NCBI GenBank assembly: GCA_963082975.1
Contig: OY720350.1
Coordinates: forward strand, 48,190,734-48,254,733
DNA: 64,000 nucleotides
Direction of reading: 5' to 3'
Origin: Labia minor
Lineage: Eukaryota; Arthropoda; Insecta; Dermaptera; Spongiphoridae
Position 1 is the stretch's first letter. Every line of letters starts with the position of its first letter. This document shows positions 25,301-38,640 of the stretch, piece after piece. The notes beneath the pieces were generated by a model that made no database searches, was not told the origin of the DNA, and was given only the letters and a program-made list of their open reading frames with translations. A program made the position numbers and the translations under genes.

Positions 25301-28300
25301 ATGTTTTAAAAAAAATAATAAATTCGTTCATTTTACATCATAAAAATATTAAAAAAATATATTATTGAAATTTCTGATGAATAATTATTTTTTTATGCCG
25401 AAAACCTAGGGTCATCCTACGATGACCTTTCATAATTTTTTCGGTAAAATTAAAAAATGAAATGTTTTAAAAAAAATAATAAATTCTTTCATTTTACATC
25501 ATAAAAATATTAAAAAAATATATTATTGATATTTCTAATGAATAATTATTTTTTTCTGCCGAAAACCTAGGGTCATCCTACGATGACCTTTTATAATTTT
25601 TACGGGAAAATTAAAAAATGAAAATTTTAAAAATAAATAATAAATTCGTTCATTTTACATCATAAAATTATTTAAAAAAATATATTATTGATATTTCTAA
25701 TGAATAATTATTTTTTTCTGCCGAAAACCTAGGGTCATCCTACGATGACCTTTCATAATTTTTTCGGTAAAACTAAAAAGTGAAATGTTTTAAAAAAAAT
25801 AATAAATTCGTTCATTTTACATCATAAAAATATTAAAAAAATATATTATTGATATTTCTAGTGAATAATTATTTTTTATGCCGAAAACCTAGGGTCATCC
25901 TACGATGACCTTTCATAATTTTTTCGGTAAAATTAAAAAATGAAATGTTTTAAAAAAAATAATAAATTCGTTCATTTTACATCATAAAAATATTAAAAAA
26001 ATATATTATTGATATTTCTAGTGAATAATTATTTTTTTATTCTGAAAACCTAGGGTCATCTTACGATGACCTTTCATAATTTTTTCGATAAAATGAAAAA
26101 ATGAAATGTTTTAAAAAAAATAATAAATTCGTTCATTTTACATCATAAAAATATTAAAAAAATATATTATTGATATTTCTAGTGAATAATTATTTTTTTA
26201 TGCCGAAAACCTAGGGTCATCCTACGATGACCTTTCATAATTTTTTCGGTAAAATGAAAAAATGAAATGTTTTAAAAAAAATAATAAATTCGTTCATTTT
26301 ACATCATAAAAATATTAAAAAAATATATTATTGATATTTCTAGTGAATAATTATTTTTTTATTCTGAAAACCTAGGGTCATCTTACGATGACCTTTCATA
26401 ATTTTTTCGATAAAATGAAAAAATGAAATGTTTTAAAAAAAATAATAAATTCGTTCATTTTACATCATAAAAATATTAAAAAAATATATTATTGATATTT
26501 CTAGTGAATAATTATTTTTTTATGCCGAAAACCTAGGGTCATCCTACGATGACCTTTCATAATTTTTTCGGTAAAATGAAAAAATGAAATGTTTTAAAAA
26601 AAATAATAAATTCGTTCATTTTACATCATAAAAATATTAAAAAAATATATTATTGATATTTCTGATGAATAATTATTTTTTTCTGCCGAAAACCTAGGGT
26701 CATCCTACGATGACCTTTCATAATTTTTTCGGTAAAATTAAAAAATGAAATGTTTTAAAAAAAATAATAAATTCGTTCATTTTACATCATAAAAATATTA
26801 AAAAAATATATTATTGATATTTCTAGTGAATAATTATTTTTTTATGCCGAAAACCTAGGGTCATCTTACGATGACCTTTCATAATTTTTTCGATAAAATG
26901 AAAAAATGAAATGTTTTAAAAAAAATAATAAATTCGTTCATTTTACATCATAAAAATATTAAAAAAATATATTATTGATATTTCTGATGAATAATTATTT
27001 TTTATGCCGAAAACCTAGGGTCATCCTATGATGACCTTTCATAATTTTTTCGGTAAAATTAAAAAATGAAATGTTTTAAAAAAAATAATAAATTCGTTCA
27101 TTTTACATCATAAAAATATTAAAAAAATATATTATTGATATTTCTGATGAATAATTATTTTTTTATGCCGAAAACCTAGGGTCATCCTACGATGACCTTT
27201 CATAATTTTTTCGGTAAAACTAAAAAATGAAATGTTTTAAAAAAAATAATAAATTCGTTCATTTTACATCATAAAAATATTAAAAAAATATATTATTGAT
27301 ATTTCTGATGAATAATTATTTTTTTATGCCGAAAACCTAGGGTCATCCTACGATGACCTTTCATAATTTTTTTGGTAAAATGAAAAAATGAAATGTTTTA
27401 AAAAAAATAATAAATTCGTTCATTTTACATCATAAAAATATTAAAAAAATATATTATTGATATTTCTGATGAATAATTATTTTTTTATGCCGAAAACCTA
27501 GGGTCATCCTACGATGACCTTTCATAATTTTTTCGGCAAAATTAAAAAATGAAATGTTTTAAAAAAAATAATAAATTCGTTCATTTTACATCATAAAAAT
27601 ATTAAAAAAATATATTATTGATATTTCTAGTGAATAATTATTTTTTTATGCCGAAAACCTAGGGTCATCCTACGATGACCTTTCATAATTTTTTAGGTAA
27701 AACTAAAAAGTGAAATGTTTTAAAAAAAATAATAAATTCGTTCATTTTACATCATAAAAATATTAAAAAAATATATTATTGATATTTCTAATGAATAATT
27801 ATTTTTTTCTGCCGAAAACCTAGGGTCATCCTACGATGACCTTTCATAATTTTTTCGGTAAAATTAAAAAATGAAATGTTTTAAAAAAAATAATAAATTC
27901 GTTCATTTTACATCATAAAAATATTAAAAAAATATATTATTGATATTTCTGATGAATAATTATTTTTTTATGCCGAAAACCTAGGGTCATCTTACGATGA
28001 ACTTTCATAATTTTTTCGGGAAAATTAAAAAATGAAAATTTTAAAAATAAATAATAAATTCGTTCATTTTACATCATAAAAATATTAAAAAAATATATTA
28101 TTGATATTTCTAGTGAATAATTATTTTTTTATGCCGAAAACCTAGGGTCATCCTACGATGACCTTTCATAATTTTTTCGGTAAAACTAAAAAATGAAATA
28201 TTTTAAAAAAAATAATAAATTCGTTCATTTTACATCATAAAAATATTAAAAAAATATAATATTGATATTTCTAGTGAATAATTATTTTTTTATGCCGAAA

Positions 28301-28716
28301 ACCTAGGGTCATCCTACGATGACCTTTCATAATTTTTTCGGTAAAATGAAAAAATGAAATGTTTTAAAAAAAATAATAAATTCGTTCATTTTACATCATA
28401 AAAATATTAAAAAAATATATTATTGATATTTCTAATGAATAATTATTTTTTTCTGCCGAAAACCTAGGGACATCCTACGATGACCTTTTATAATTTTTAC
28501 GGGAAAATTAAAAAATGAAAATTTTAAAAATAAATAATAAATTCGTTCATTTTACATCATAAAAATATTAAAAAAATATATTATTGATATTTCTAATGAA
28601 TAATTATTTTTTTCTGCCGAAAACCTAGGGTCATCCTACGATGACCTTTTATAATTTTTACGGGAAAATTAAAAAATGAAAATTTTAAAAAAAATAATAA
28701 ATTCGTTCATTTTATT

Positions 28717-29775
28717 TCATTTTATGTTAATAATCATATCACCAATACAATCAATATTTATTTTACTGTTATCGGCTAGTGTTAAACAACTTAGTTTTGG
28801 ATGTCTTATATTTTCCAGTAATTCTTTATTATTTATCATGTGATTTGTACAGCCAGAATCTAAAATCCAATCATTTTTATCATCAGTGACTTTTAGGGCT
28901 AACATATGAGTCGACTTAGATGGACATTGAGAAATTTTATGGCCTTCGCCCTTACAACGGAAACATATAATTTTATTTTTAATTTCATTATTTAAATTAC
29001 TAAATTTATTATAATCAGTTGACCTTTTATCCCTGTTGAAAAAATTATGTTTTTTATTCGTATTATATTTATTATTATTATTTTCATTATATTTATTTAA
29101 AGAATTATTTTTGTAAGGATTATTTTTAAAATTATAATTTTTATTAATAGGTCTATTTTTATTTCTATTTTTAATAAAGTTACTTTGATTTGAGGAATCG
29201 CCTTGACTTCCCCGACATTCAAACTCTTCCAATAATTTTATTTTTAAATTATCTAAAGATGGCAAAGTGTCCCTTGTTTCTATAGCACATCTAAAATTTT
29301 CATATTCGTCTGGTAGACTATATAATAATATTATACATAATAGTTCATCATTTATTATAAATTCAATATCATTTAATTTTTCTATAATTTCACAAAATGT
29401 ATTTAAATAGTCATCCATATTATCACTTATATTCATTTTACTTAAAATTAGTTTCTTTAACAAATAAGCCTTTTTGGCTGGACGTTTACTTTCAAAGGTT
29501 TCCTTTAATTTATTCCATATTTCACTTGAGCTATTTAAATTTTTAACTATCCTTAATTCTCTAGGTGTTATTGATAAAATTAGATCAGACTTAGCTTTTT
29601 GGTCCAGGAGATCCCATTTTTCAATCCCTTTCGTATCTTTTTCATCAATATTTGACCTTTTTTGGTTTCCGGAGACTATGTTCCAATATCCATTTTTTAC
29701 TAGGATGGCTTCCATCTGAATCTTCCAGGTATCATAGTTGTGTCGGTGTAGTGGTTCAATTTTAAGAAATTCCAT
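28717..29775 (-). pseudogene. Truncated copia gag-protease frame (352 aa)
   Basis: Starts at the same Met as the longer copy (MEFLKIEPLH), about 80 bp inside the LTR. Residues about 9-190 are the copia gag (UBN2-type) region, and 195-260 are Asn/Lys-rich. A CCHC zinc knuckle lies at 271-284 (C271, C274, H279, C284). The protease signature WILDSGCTNHM at 303-313 keeps the catalytic Asp306. The frame runs into satellite DNA at about residue 351 and stops there. Differences from the longer copy seen by eye are Leu/Ser at 261, Asp/Gly at 306 and Ser/Asn at 329. In a functional element this part makes the particle protein and begins the protease. Here the protein would be gag plus a stub, with no enzyme. 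Confidence 0.92.
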
Positions 29776-29843
29776 TTTTTAAAAAAATCCTTTTAAGATT
29801 AAAAAATATTTCCAATTATCACCCAATTACCCGCAGTGGTTAC

Positions 29844-29857
29844 CTGGGCACATAACC
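29844..29857 (-). promoter_or_regulatory. Mutated primer-binding site of the truncated copy
   Basis: Plus-strand CTGGGCACATAACC directly abuts the LTR. The longer copy has CTGGGCCCATAACC; position 29850 is A instead of C. The intact form is the initiator tRNA-Met anticodon arm, so this copy has one mismatch to its primer. Confidence 0.85.
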
Positions 29858-30006
29858 TGTTGGAGTTTTAAATGTGTTTAATGAAAATGCACTGTTCGAG
29901 TTTGAATGTGTTTTTAATACAAGGTGAACATTTACTCTAAGGTCATACTATAAATATATATACAGGTAAGAAGGTGCAGGGTTACCAACTTTAATATACT
30001 TTAACA
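29858..30006 (-). repeat. Copia LTR (5' LTR of truncated copy), 149 bp
   Basis: Starts TGTTGG and ends TTAACA (short TGTT/AACA inverted ends). By eye, base-for-base identical to the LTRs at 39486-39634 and 43192-43340. Followed by AAAAC at 30007-30011. Confidence 0.95.
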
Positions 30007-32249
30007 AAAACCTAGGGTCATCCTACGATGACCTTTCGTAATTTTATAAAAAATAATAAATTCGTTCATTTTACATCATAAAAATATTAAAAAAATATAT
30101 TATTGATATTTCTGATGAATAATTATTTTTTTATGCCGAAAACCTAGGGTCATCCTACGATGACCTTTCATAATTTTTTCGGTAAAATTAAAAAATGAAA
30201 TGTTTTATAAAAAATAATAAATTCGTTCATTTTACATCATAAAAATATTAAAAAAATATATTATTGATATTTCTGATGAATAATTATTTTTTTATGCCGA
30301 AAACCTAGGGTCATCCTACGATGACCTTTTATAATTTTTACGGGAAAATTAAAAAATGAAATGTTTTAAAAAAAATAATAAATTCGTTCATTTTACATCA
30401 TAAAAATATTAAAAAAATATATTATTGAAATTTCTGATGAATAATTATTTTTTTATGCCGAAAACCTAGGGTCATCCTACGATGACCTTTCATAATTTTT
30501 TCGGTAAAATTAAAAAATGAAATGTTTTAAAAAAAATAATAAATTCGTTCATTTTACATCATAAAAATATTAAAAAAATATATTATTGATATTTCTAATG
30601 AATAATTATTTTTTTCTGCCGAAAACCTAGGGTCATCCTACGATGACCTTTTATAATTTTTACGGGAAAATTAAAAAATGAAATGTTTTAAAAAAAATAA
30701 TAAATTCGTTCATTTTACATCATAAAAATATTAAAAAAATATATTATTGATATTTCTAATGAATAATTATTTTTTTATGCCGAAAACCTAGGGTCATCCT
30801 ACAATGACCTTTCATTATTTTTTCGGTAAAACTAAAAAATGAAATGTTTTAAAAAAAATAGTAAATTCGTTCATTTTACATCATAAAAATATTAAAAAAA
30901 TATATTATTGATATTTCTGATGAATAATTATTTTTTTATGCCGAAAACCTAGGGTCATCCTACGATGACCTTTCATAATTTTTTCGGTAAAATTAAAAAA
31001 TGAAATGTTTTAAAAAAAATAATAAATTCGTTCATTTTACATCATAAAAATATTAATAAAATATATTATTGATATTTCTAGTGAATAAATATTTTTTTAT
31101 GCCGAAAACCTAGGGTCATCCTACGATGACCTTTCATAATTTTTTCGGTAAAATTAAAAAATGAAATGTTTTAAAAAAAATAATAAATTCGTTCATTTTA
31201 CATCATAAAAATATTAAAAAAATATATTATTGATATTTCTAATGAATAATTATTTTTTTCTGCCGAAAACCTAGGGTCATCCTACGATGACCTTTTATAA
31301 TTTTTACGGGAAAATTAAAAAATGAAATGTTTTAAAAAAAATAATAAATTCGTTCATTTTACATCATAAAAATATTAAAAAAATATATTATTGATATTTC
31401 TGATGAATAATTATTTTTTTATGCCGAAAACCTAGGGTCATCCTACGATGACCTTTCATAATTTTTTCGGTAAAATTAAAAAATGAAATGTTTTATAAAA
31501 AATAATAAATTCGTTCATTTTACATCATAAAAATATTAAAAAAATATATTATTGATATTTCTGATGAATAATTATTTTTTTATGCCGAAAACCTAGGGTC
31601 ATCCTACGATGACCTTTTATAATTTTTACGGGAAAATTAAAAAATGAAATGTTTTAAAAAAAATAATAAATTCGTTCATTTTACATCATAAAAATATTAA
31701 AAAAATATATTATTGATATTTCTGATGAATAATTATTTTTTTATGCCGAAAACCTATGGTCATCCTACGATGACCTTTCATAATTTTTTCGGGAAAATTA
31801 AAAAATGAAAATTTTAAAAATAAATAATAAATTCGTTCATTTTACATCATAAAAATATTAAAAAAATATATTATTGATATTTCTAGTGAATAATTATTTT
31901 TTTATGCCGAAAACCTAGGGTCATCCTACGATGACCTTTCATAATTTTTTCGGTAAAACTAAAAAATGAAATATTTTAAAAAAAATAATAAATTCGTTCA
32001 TTTTACATCATAAAAATATTAAAAAAATATAATATTTATATTTATAGTGAATAATTATTTTTTTATGCCGAAAACCTAGGGTCATCCTACGATGACCTTT
32101 CATAATTTTTTCGGTAAAATGAAAAAATGAAATGTTTTAAAAAAAATAATAAATTCGTTCATTTTACATCATAAAAATATTAAAAAAATATATTATTGAT
32201 ATTTCTGATGAATAATTATTTTTTTATGCCGAAAACCTAGGGTCATCCT

Positions 32250-35200
32250 ACGATGACCTTTTATAATTTTTACGGGAAAATTAAAAAATGAAATGTTTTA
32301 AAAAAAATAATAAATTCGTTCATTTTACATCATAAAAATATTAAAAAAATATATTATTGATATTTCTGATGAATAATTATTTTTTTATGCCGAAAACCTA
32401 TGGTCATCCTACGATGACCTTTCATAATTTTTTCGGGAAAATTAAAAAAATGAAAATTTTAAAAATAAATAATAAATTCGTTCATTTTACATCATAAAAA
32501 TATTAAAAAAATATATTATTGATATTTCTAGTGAATAATTATTTTTTTATGCCGAAAACCTAGGGTCATCCTACGATGACCTTTCATAATTTTTTCGGTA
32601 AAACTAAAAAATGAAATATTTTAAAAAAAATAATAAATTCGTTCATTTTACATCATAAAAATATTAAAAAAATATAATATTGATATTTATAGTGAATAAT
32701 TATTTTTTTATGCCGAAAACCTAGGGTCATCCTACGATGACCTTTCATAATTTTTTCGGTAAAATGAAAAAATGAAATGTTTTAAAAAAAATAATAAATT
32801 CGTTCATTTTACATCATAAAAATATTAAAAAAATATATTATTGATATTTCTGATGAATAATTATTTTTTTATGCCGAAAACCTAGGGTCATCCTACGATG
32901 ACCTTTTATAAATTTTACGGGAAAATTAAAAAATGAAAATTTTAAAAATAAATAATAAACTCGTTCATTTTACATCATAAAAATATTAAAAAAATATATT
33001 ATTGATATTTCTAGTGAATAATTATTTTTTTATGCCGAAAACCTAGGGTCATCCTACGATGACCTTTCATAATTTTTTCGGTAAAATGAAAAAATGAAAT
33101 GTTTTAAAAAAAATAATAAATTCGTTCATTTTACATCATAAAAATATTAAAAAAATATATTATTGATATTTCTGATGAATAATTATTTTTTTATGCCGAA
33201 AACCTAGGGTCATCCTACGATGACCTTTCATAATTTTTTCGGTAAAATTAAAAAATGAAATGTTTTAAAAAAAATAATAAATTCGTTCATTTTACATCAT
33301 AAAAATATTGAAAAAAATATATTATTGATATTTCTGATGAATAATTATTTTTTTATGCCGAAAACCTAGGGTCATCCTACGATGACCTTTCATAATTTTT
33401 TCGGTAAAATGAAAAAATGAAATGTTTTAAAAAAAATAATAAATTCGTTCATTTTACATCATAAAAATATTAAAAAAATATATTATTGATATTTCTGATG
33501 AATAATTATTTTTTTATGCCGAAAACCTAGGGTCATCCTACGATGACCTTTTATAATTTTTACGGGAAAATTAAAAAATGAAATGTTTTAAAAAAAATAA
33601 TAAATTCGTTCATTTTACATCATAAAAATATTAAAAAAATATATTATTGATATTTCTGATGAATAATTATTTTTTTATGCCGAAAACCTATGGTCATCCT
33701 ACGATGACCTTTCATAATTTTTTCGGGAAAATTAAAAAATGAAAATTTTAAAAATAAATAATAAATTCGTTCATTTTACATCATAAAAATATTAAAAAAA
33801 TATATTATTGATATTTCTAGTGAATAATTATTTTTTTATGCCGAAAACCTAGGGTCATCCTACGATGACCTTTCATAATTTTTTCGGTAAAACTAAAAAA
33901 TGAAATATTTTAAAAAAAATAATAAATTCGTTCATTTTACATCATAAAAATATTAAAAAAATATAATATTGATATTTCTAGTGAATAATTATTTTTTTAT
34001 GCCGAAAACCTAGGGTCATCCTACGATGACCTTTCATAATTTTTTCGGTAAAATGAAAAAATGAAATGTTTTAAAAAAAATAATAAATTCGTTCATTTTA
34101 CATCATAAAAATATTAAAAAAATATATTATTGATATTTCTGATGAATAATTATTTTTTTATGCCGAAAACCTAGGGTCATCCTACGATGACCTTTTATAA
34201 ATTTTACGGGAAAATTAAAAAATGAAAATTTTAAAAATAAATAATAAACTCGTTCATTTTACATCATAAAAATATTAAAAAAATATATTATTGATATTTC
34301 TAGTGAATAATTATTTTTTTATGCCGAAAACCTAGGGTCATCCTACGATGACCTTTCATAATTTTTTCGGTAAAATGAAAAAATGAAATGTTTTAAAAAA
34401 AATAATAAATTCGTTCATTTTACATCATAAAAATATTAAAAAAATATATTATTGATATTTCTGATGAAAAATTATTTTTTTATGCCGAAAACCTAGGGTC
34501 ATCCTACGATGACCTTTTATAATTTTTACGGGAAAATTAAAAAATGAAATGTTTTAAAAAAAATAATAAATTCGTTCATTTTACATCATAAAAATATTAA
34601 AAAAATATATTATTGATATTTCTGATGAATAATTATTTTTTTATGCCGAAAACCTATGGTCATCCTACGATGACCTTTCATAATTTTTTCGGGAAAATTA
34701 AAAAATGAAAATTTTAAAAATAAATAATAAATTCGTTCATTTTACATCATAAAAATATTAAAAAAATATATTATTGATATTTCTAGTGAATAATTATTTT
34801 TTTATGCCGAAAACCTAGGGTCATCCTACGATGACCTTTCATAATTTTTTCGGTAAAATGAAAAAATGAAATGTTTTAAAAAAAATAATAAATTCGTTCA
34901 TTTTACATCATAAAAATATTAAAAAAATATATTATTGATATTTCTGATGAATAATTATTTTTTTATGCCGAAAACCTATGGTCATCCTACGATGACCTTT
35001 CATAATTTTTTCGGGAAAATTAAAAAATGAAATGTTTTAAAAAAAATAATAAATTCGTTCATTTTACATCATAAAAATATTGAAAAAAATATATTATTGA
35101 TATTTCTAGTGAATAATTATTTTTTTATGCCGAAAACCTAGGGTCATCCTACGATGACCTTTCATAATTTTTTCGGTAAATCTAAAAAATGAAATATTTT

Positions 35201-37405
35201 AAAAAAAATAATAAATTCGTTCATTTTACATCATAAAAATATTAAAAAAATATAATATTGATATTTATAGTGAATAATTATTTTTTTATGCCGAAAACCT
35301 AGGGTCATCCTACGATGACCTTTCATAATTTTTTCGGTAAAATGAAAAAATGAAATGTTTTAAAAAAAATAATAAATTCGTTCATTTTACATCATAAAAA
35401 TATTAAAAAAATATATTATTGATATTTCTGATGAATAATTATTTTTTTATGCCGAAAACCTAGGGTCATCCTACGATGACCTTTTATAAATTTTACGGGA
35501 AAATTAAAAAATGAAAATTTTAATAATAAATAATAAACTCGTTCATTTTACATCATAAAAATATTAAAAAAATATATTATTGATATTTCTAGTGAATAAT
35601 TATTTTTTTATGCCGAAAACCTAGGGTCATCCTACGATGACCTTTCATAATTTTTTCGGTAAAATGAAAAAATGAAATGTTTTAAAAAAAATAATAAATT
35701 CGTTCATTTTACATCATAAAAATATTAAAAAAATATATTATTGATATTTCTGATGAATAATTATTTTTTTATGCCGAAAACCTAGGGTCATCCTACGATG
35801 ACCTTTCATAATTTTTTCGGTAAAATTAAAAAATGAAATGTTTTAAAAAAAATAATAAATTCGTTCATTTTACATCATAAAAATATTGAAAAAAATATAT
35901 TATTGATATTTCTGATGAATAATTATTTTTTTATGCCGAAAACCTAGGGTCATCCTACGATGACCTTTCATAATTTTTTCGGTAAAATGAAAAAATGAAA
36001 TGTTTTAAAAAAAATAATAAATTCGTTCATTTTACATCATAAAAATATTAAAAAAATATATTATTGATATTTCTGATGAATAATTATTTTTTTATGCCGA
36101 AAACCTAGGGTCATCCTACGATGACCTTTTATAATTTTTACGGGAAAATTAAAAAATGAAATGTTTTAAAAAAAATAATAAATTCGTTCATTTTACATCA
36201 TAAAAATATTAAAAAAATATATTATTGATATTTCTGATGAATAATTATTTTTTTATGCCGAAAACCTATGGTCATCCTACGATGACCTTTCATAATTTTT
36301 TCGGGAAAATTAAAAAATGAAAATTTTAAAAATAAATAATAAATTCGTTCATTTTACATCATAAAAATATTAAAAAAATATATTATTGATATTTCTAGTG
36401 AATAATTATTTTTTTATGCCGAAAACCTAGGGTCATCCTACGATGACCTTTCATAATTTTTTCGGTAAAACTAAAAAATGAAATATTTTAAAAAAAATAA
36501 TAAATTCGTTCATTTTACATCATAAAAATATTAAAAAAATATAATATTGATATTTCTAGTGAATAATTATTTTTTTATGCCGAAAACCTAGGGTCATCCT
36601 ACGATGACCTTTCATAATTTTTTCGGTAAAATGAAAAAATGAAATGTTTTAAAAAAAATAATAAATTCGTTCATTTTACATCATAAAAATATTAAAAAAA
36701 TATATTATTGATATTTCTGATGAATAATTATTTTTTTATGCCGAAAACCTAGGGTCATCCTACGATGACCTTTTATAAATTTTACGGGAAAATTAAAAAA
36801 TGAAAATTTTAAAAATAAATAATAAACTCGTTCATTTTACATCATAAAAATATTAAAAAAATATATTATTGATATTTCTAGTGAATAATTATTTTTTTAT
36901 GCCGAAAACCTAGGGTCATCCTACGATGACCTTTCATAATTTTTTCGGTAAAATGAAAAAATGAAATGTTTTAAAAAAAATAATAAATTCGTTCATTTTA
37001 CATCATAAAAATATTAAAAAAATATATTATTGATATTTCTGATGAATAATTATTTTTTTATGCCGAAAACCTAGGGTCATCCTACGATGACCTTTTATAA
37101 TTTTTACGGGAAAATTAAAAAATGAAATGTTTTAAAAAAAATAATAAATTCGTTCATTTTACATCATAAAAATATTAAAAAAATATATTATTGATATTTC
37201 TAGTGAATAATTATTTTTTTATGCCGAAAACCTAGGGTCATCCTACGATGACCTTTCATAATTTTTTCGGTAAAACTAAAAAATGAAATATTTTAAAAAA
37301 AATAATAAATTCGTTCATTTTACATCATAAAAATATTAAAAAAATATAATATTGATATTTCTAGTGAATAATTATTTTTTTATGCCGAAAACCTAGGGTC
37401 ATCCT
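32250..37405 (+). repeat. Eight-monomer higher-order repeat, about 1289 bp, four copies
   Basis: Two rare variants march together at exactly 1289 bp. TATAAATTTTACGG occurs at 32907, 34196, 35485 and 36774. AATATAATAT occurs at 32671, 33960, 35249 and 36538. CTATGGTCATCC follows at 1288-1290 bp steps (32399, 33689, 34977, 36267). A further step of 805 bp (five monomers) gives the last occurrences at 37579 and 37343, so the final unit is shortened. Confidence 0.88.
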
Positions 37406-38039
37406 ACGATGACCTTTCATAATTTTTTCGGTAAAATGAAAAAATGAAATGTTTTAAAAAAAATAATAAATTCGTTCATTTTACATCATAAAAATATTAA
37501 AAAAATATATTATTGATATTTCTGATGAATAATTATTTTTTTATGCCGAAAACCTAGGGTCATCCTACGATGACCTTTTATAAATTTTACGGGAAAATTA
37601 AAAAATGAAAATTTTAAAAATAAATAATAAACTCGTTCATTTTACATCATAAAAATATTAAAAAAATATATTATTGATATTTCTAGTGAATAATTATTTT
37701 TTTATGCCGAAAACCTAGGGTCATCCTACGATGACCTTTCATAATTTTTTCGGTAAAATGAAAAAATGAAATGTTTTAAAAAAAATAATAAATTCGTTCA
37801 TTTTACATCATAAAAATATTAAAAAAATATATTATTGATATTTCTGATGAATAATTATTTTTTATGCCGAAAACCTAGGGTCATCCTACGATGACCTTTC
37901 ATAATTTTTTCGGTAAAATTAAAAAATGAAATGTTTTAAAAAAAATAATAAATTCGTTCATTTTACATCATAAAAATATTGAAAAAAATATATTATTGAT
38001 ATTTCTGATGAATAATTATTTTTTTATGCCGAAAACCTA

Positions 38040-38640
38040 GGGTCATCCTACGATGACCTTTCATAATTTTTTCGGTAAAATGAAAAAATGAAATGTTTTA
38101 AAAAAAATAATAAATTCGTTCATTTTACATCATAAAAATATTAAAAAAATATATTATTGATATTTCTGATGAATAATTATTTTTTTATGCCGAAAACCTA
38201 GGGTCATCCTACGATGACCTTTCGTAATTTTTTCGGTAAAATTAAAAAATGAAATGTTTTATAAAAAATAATAAATTCGTTCATTTTACATCATAAAAAT
38301 ATTAAAAAAATATATTATTGATATTTCTGATGAATAATTATTTTTTTATGCCGAAAACCTAGGGTCATCCTACGATGACCTTTCATAATTTTTTCGGTAA
38401 AATTAAAAAATGAAATGTTTTATAAAAAATAATAAATTCGTTCATTTTACATCATAAAAATATTAAAAAAATATATTATTGATATTTCTGATGAATAATT
38501 ATTTTTTTATGCCGAAAACCTAGGGTCATCCTACGATGACCTTTTATAATTTTTACGGGAAAATTAAAAAATGAAATGTTTTAAAAAAAATAATAAATTC
38601 GTTCATTTTACATCATAAAAATATTAAAAAAATATATTAT
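38040..38640 (+). repeat. Unoccupied copy of the copia target site
   Basis: These monomers match both flanks of the copia insertion joined together: AAAAC at 38193-38197, then CTAGGG, the rare CTTTCGTAATTTT, and two monomers with GTTTTATAAAAAATAAT, then a type with TTTTATAATTTTTACGGG. The upstream part matches the left flank before 39486. It therefore represents the pre-insertion sequence. The distance from this AAAAC to the occupied one (39481) is 1288 bp, eight monomers. Confidence 0.8.

Larger units (their letters stand above)
5193..28720 (+). repeat. 161-bp satellite, array 1
   Basis: Uninterrupted head-to-tail monomers, about 146 by division. The consensus is 161 bp (range seen about 160-164) and about 20 percent GC. 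Counting from GATATTTCTG as position 1: CCGAAAA at 32-38, CCTAGG at 39-44, GGTCATC at 44-50, loop CTAC, GATGACC at 55-61, TTTTCGG at 72-78. Two common subtypes occur. Type A has TTTCATAATTTTTTCGGT and GAAATGTTTTAAAA. Type B often has TTTCTGCCG, TTTTATAATTTTTACGGG and GAAAATTTTAAAAATAAAT. Subtypes alternate irregularly and mark higher-order repeats. There is no coding capacity; the ATG and stop content is that of the repeat. Confidence 0.98.
28721..30006 (-). mobile_element. Truncated Ty1/copia copy (5' LTR, gag, partial protease)
   Basis: On the minus strand this reads LTR (30006-29858), mutated primer-binding site, gag, and the start of protease, then breaks off at about 28721 into satellite. 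All of integrase, RT, RNase H and the 3' LTR are missing. Coding sequence is nearly identical to the longer copy at 39486-43340, and the LTR is identical to both of its LTRs. The flank after the LTR is AAAAC plus satellite with the same rare variants as the longer copy's flank, so this looks like a duplicated and truncated piece of that insertion, not an independent one. The break shares only a few bases (TTTAT) with the element sequence. Confidence 0.93.

Noticed and set aside
5193..28720. Helitron or other transposon origin of the satellite
   Set aside because: No TC start, CTRR end, TIRs or coding relic in the monomer; the CTAG in the core is part of the CCTAGG site.
29474..29719. Plus-strand open frame of 81 codons, repeated identically at 42808-43053
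   Set aside because: It is the antisense of the copia gag coding sequence and is conserved only because gag is. It has no recognisable product.
28717..29775. Domesticated gag gene (long intact 352-aa frame)
   Set aside because: It ends by running into satellite DNA, lies beside its LTR, and is nearly identical to the neighbouring element's gag. Recent duplication explains its openness without selection.
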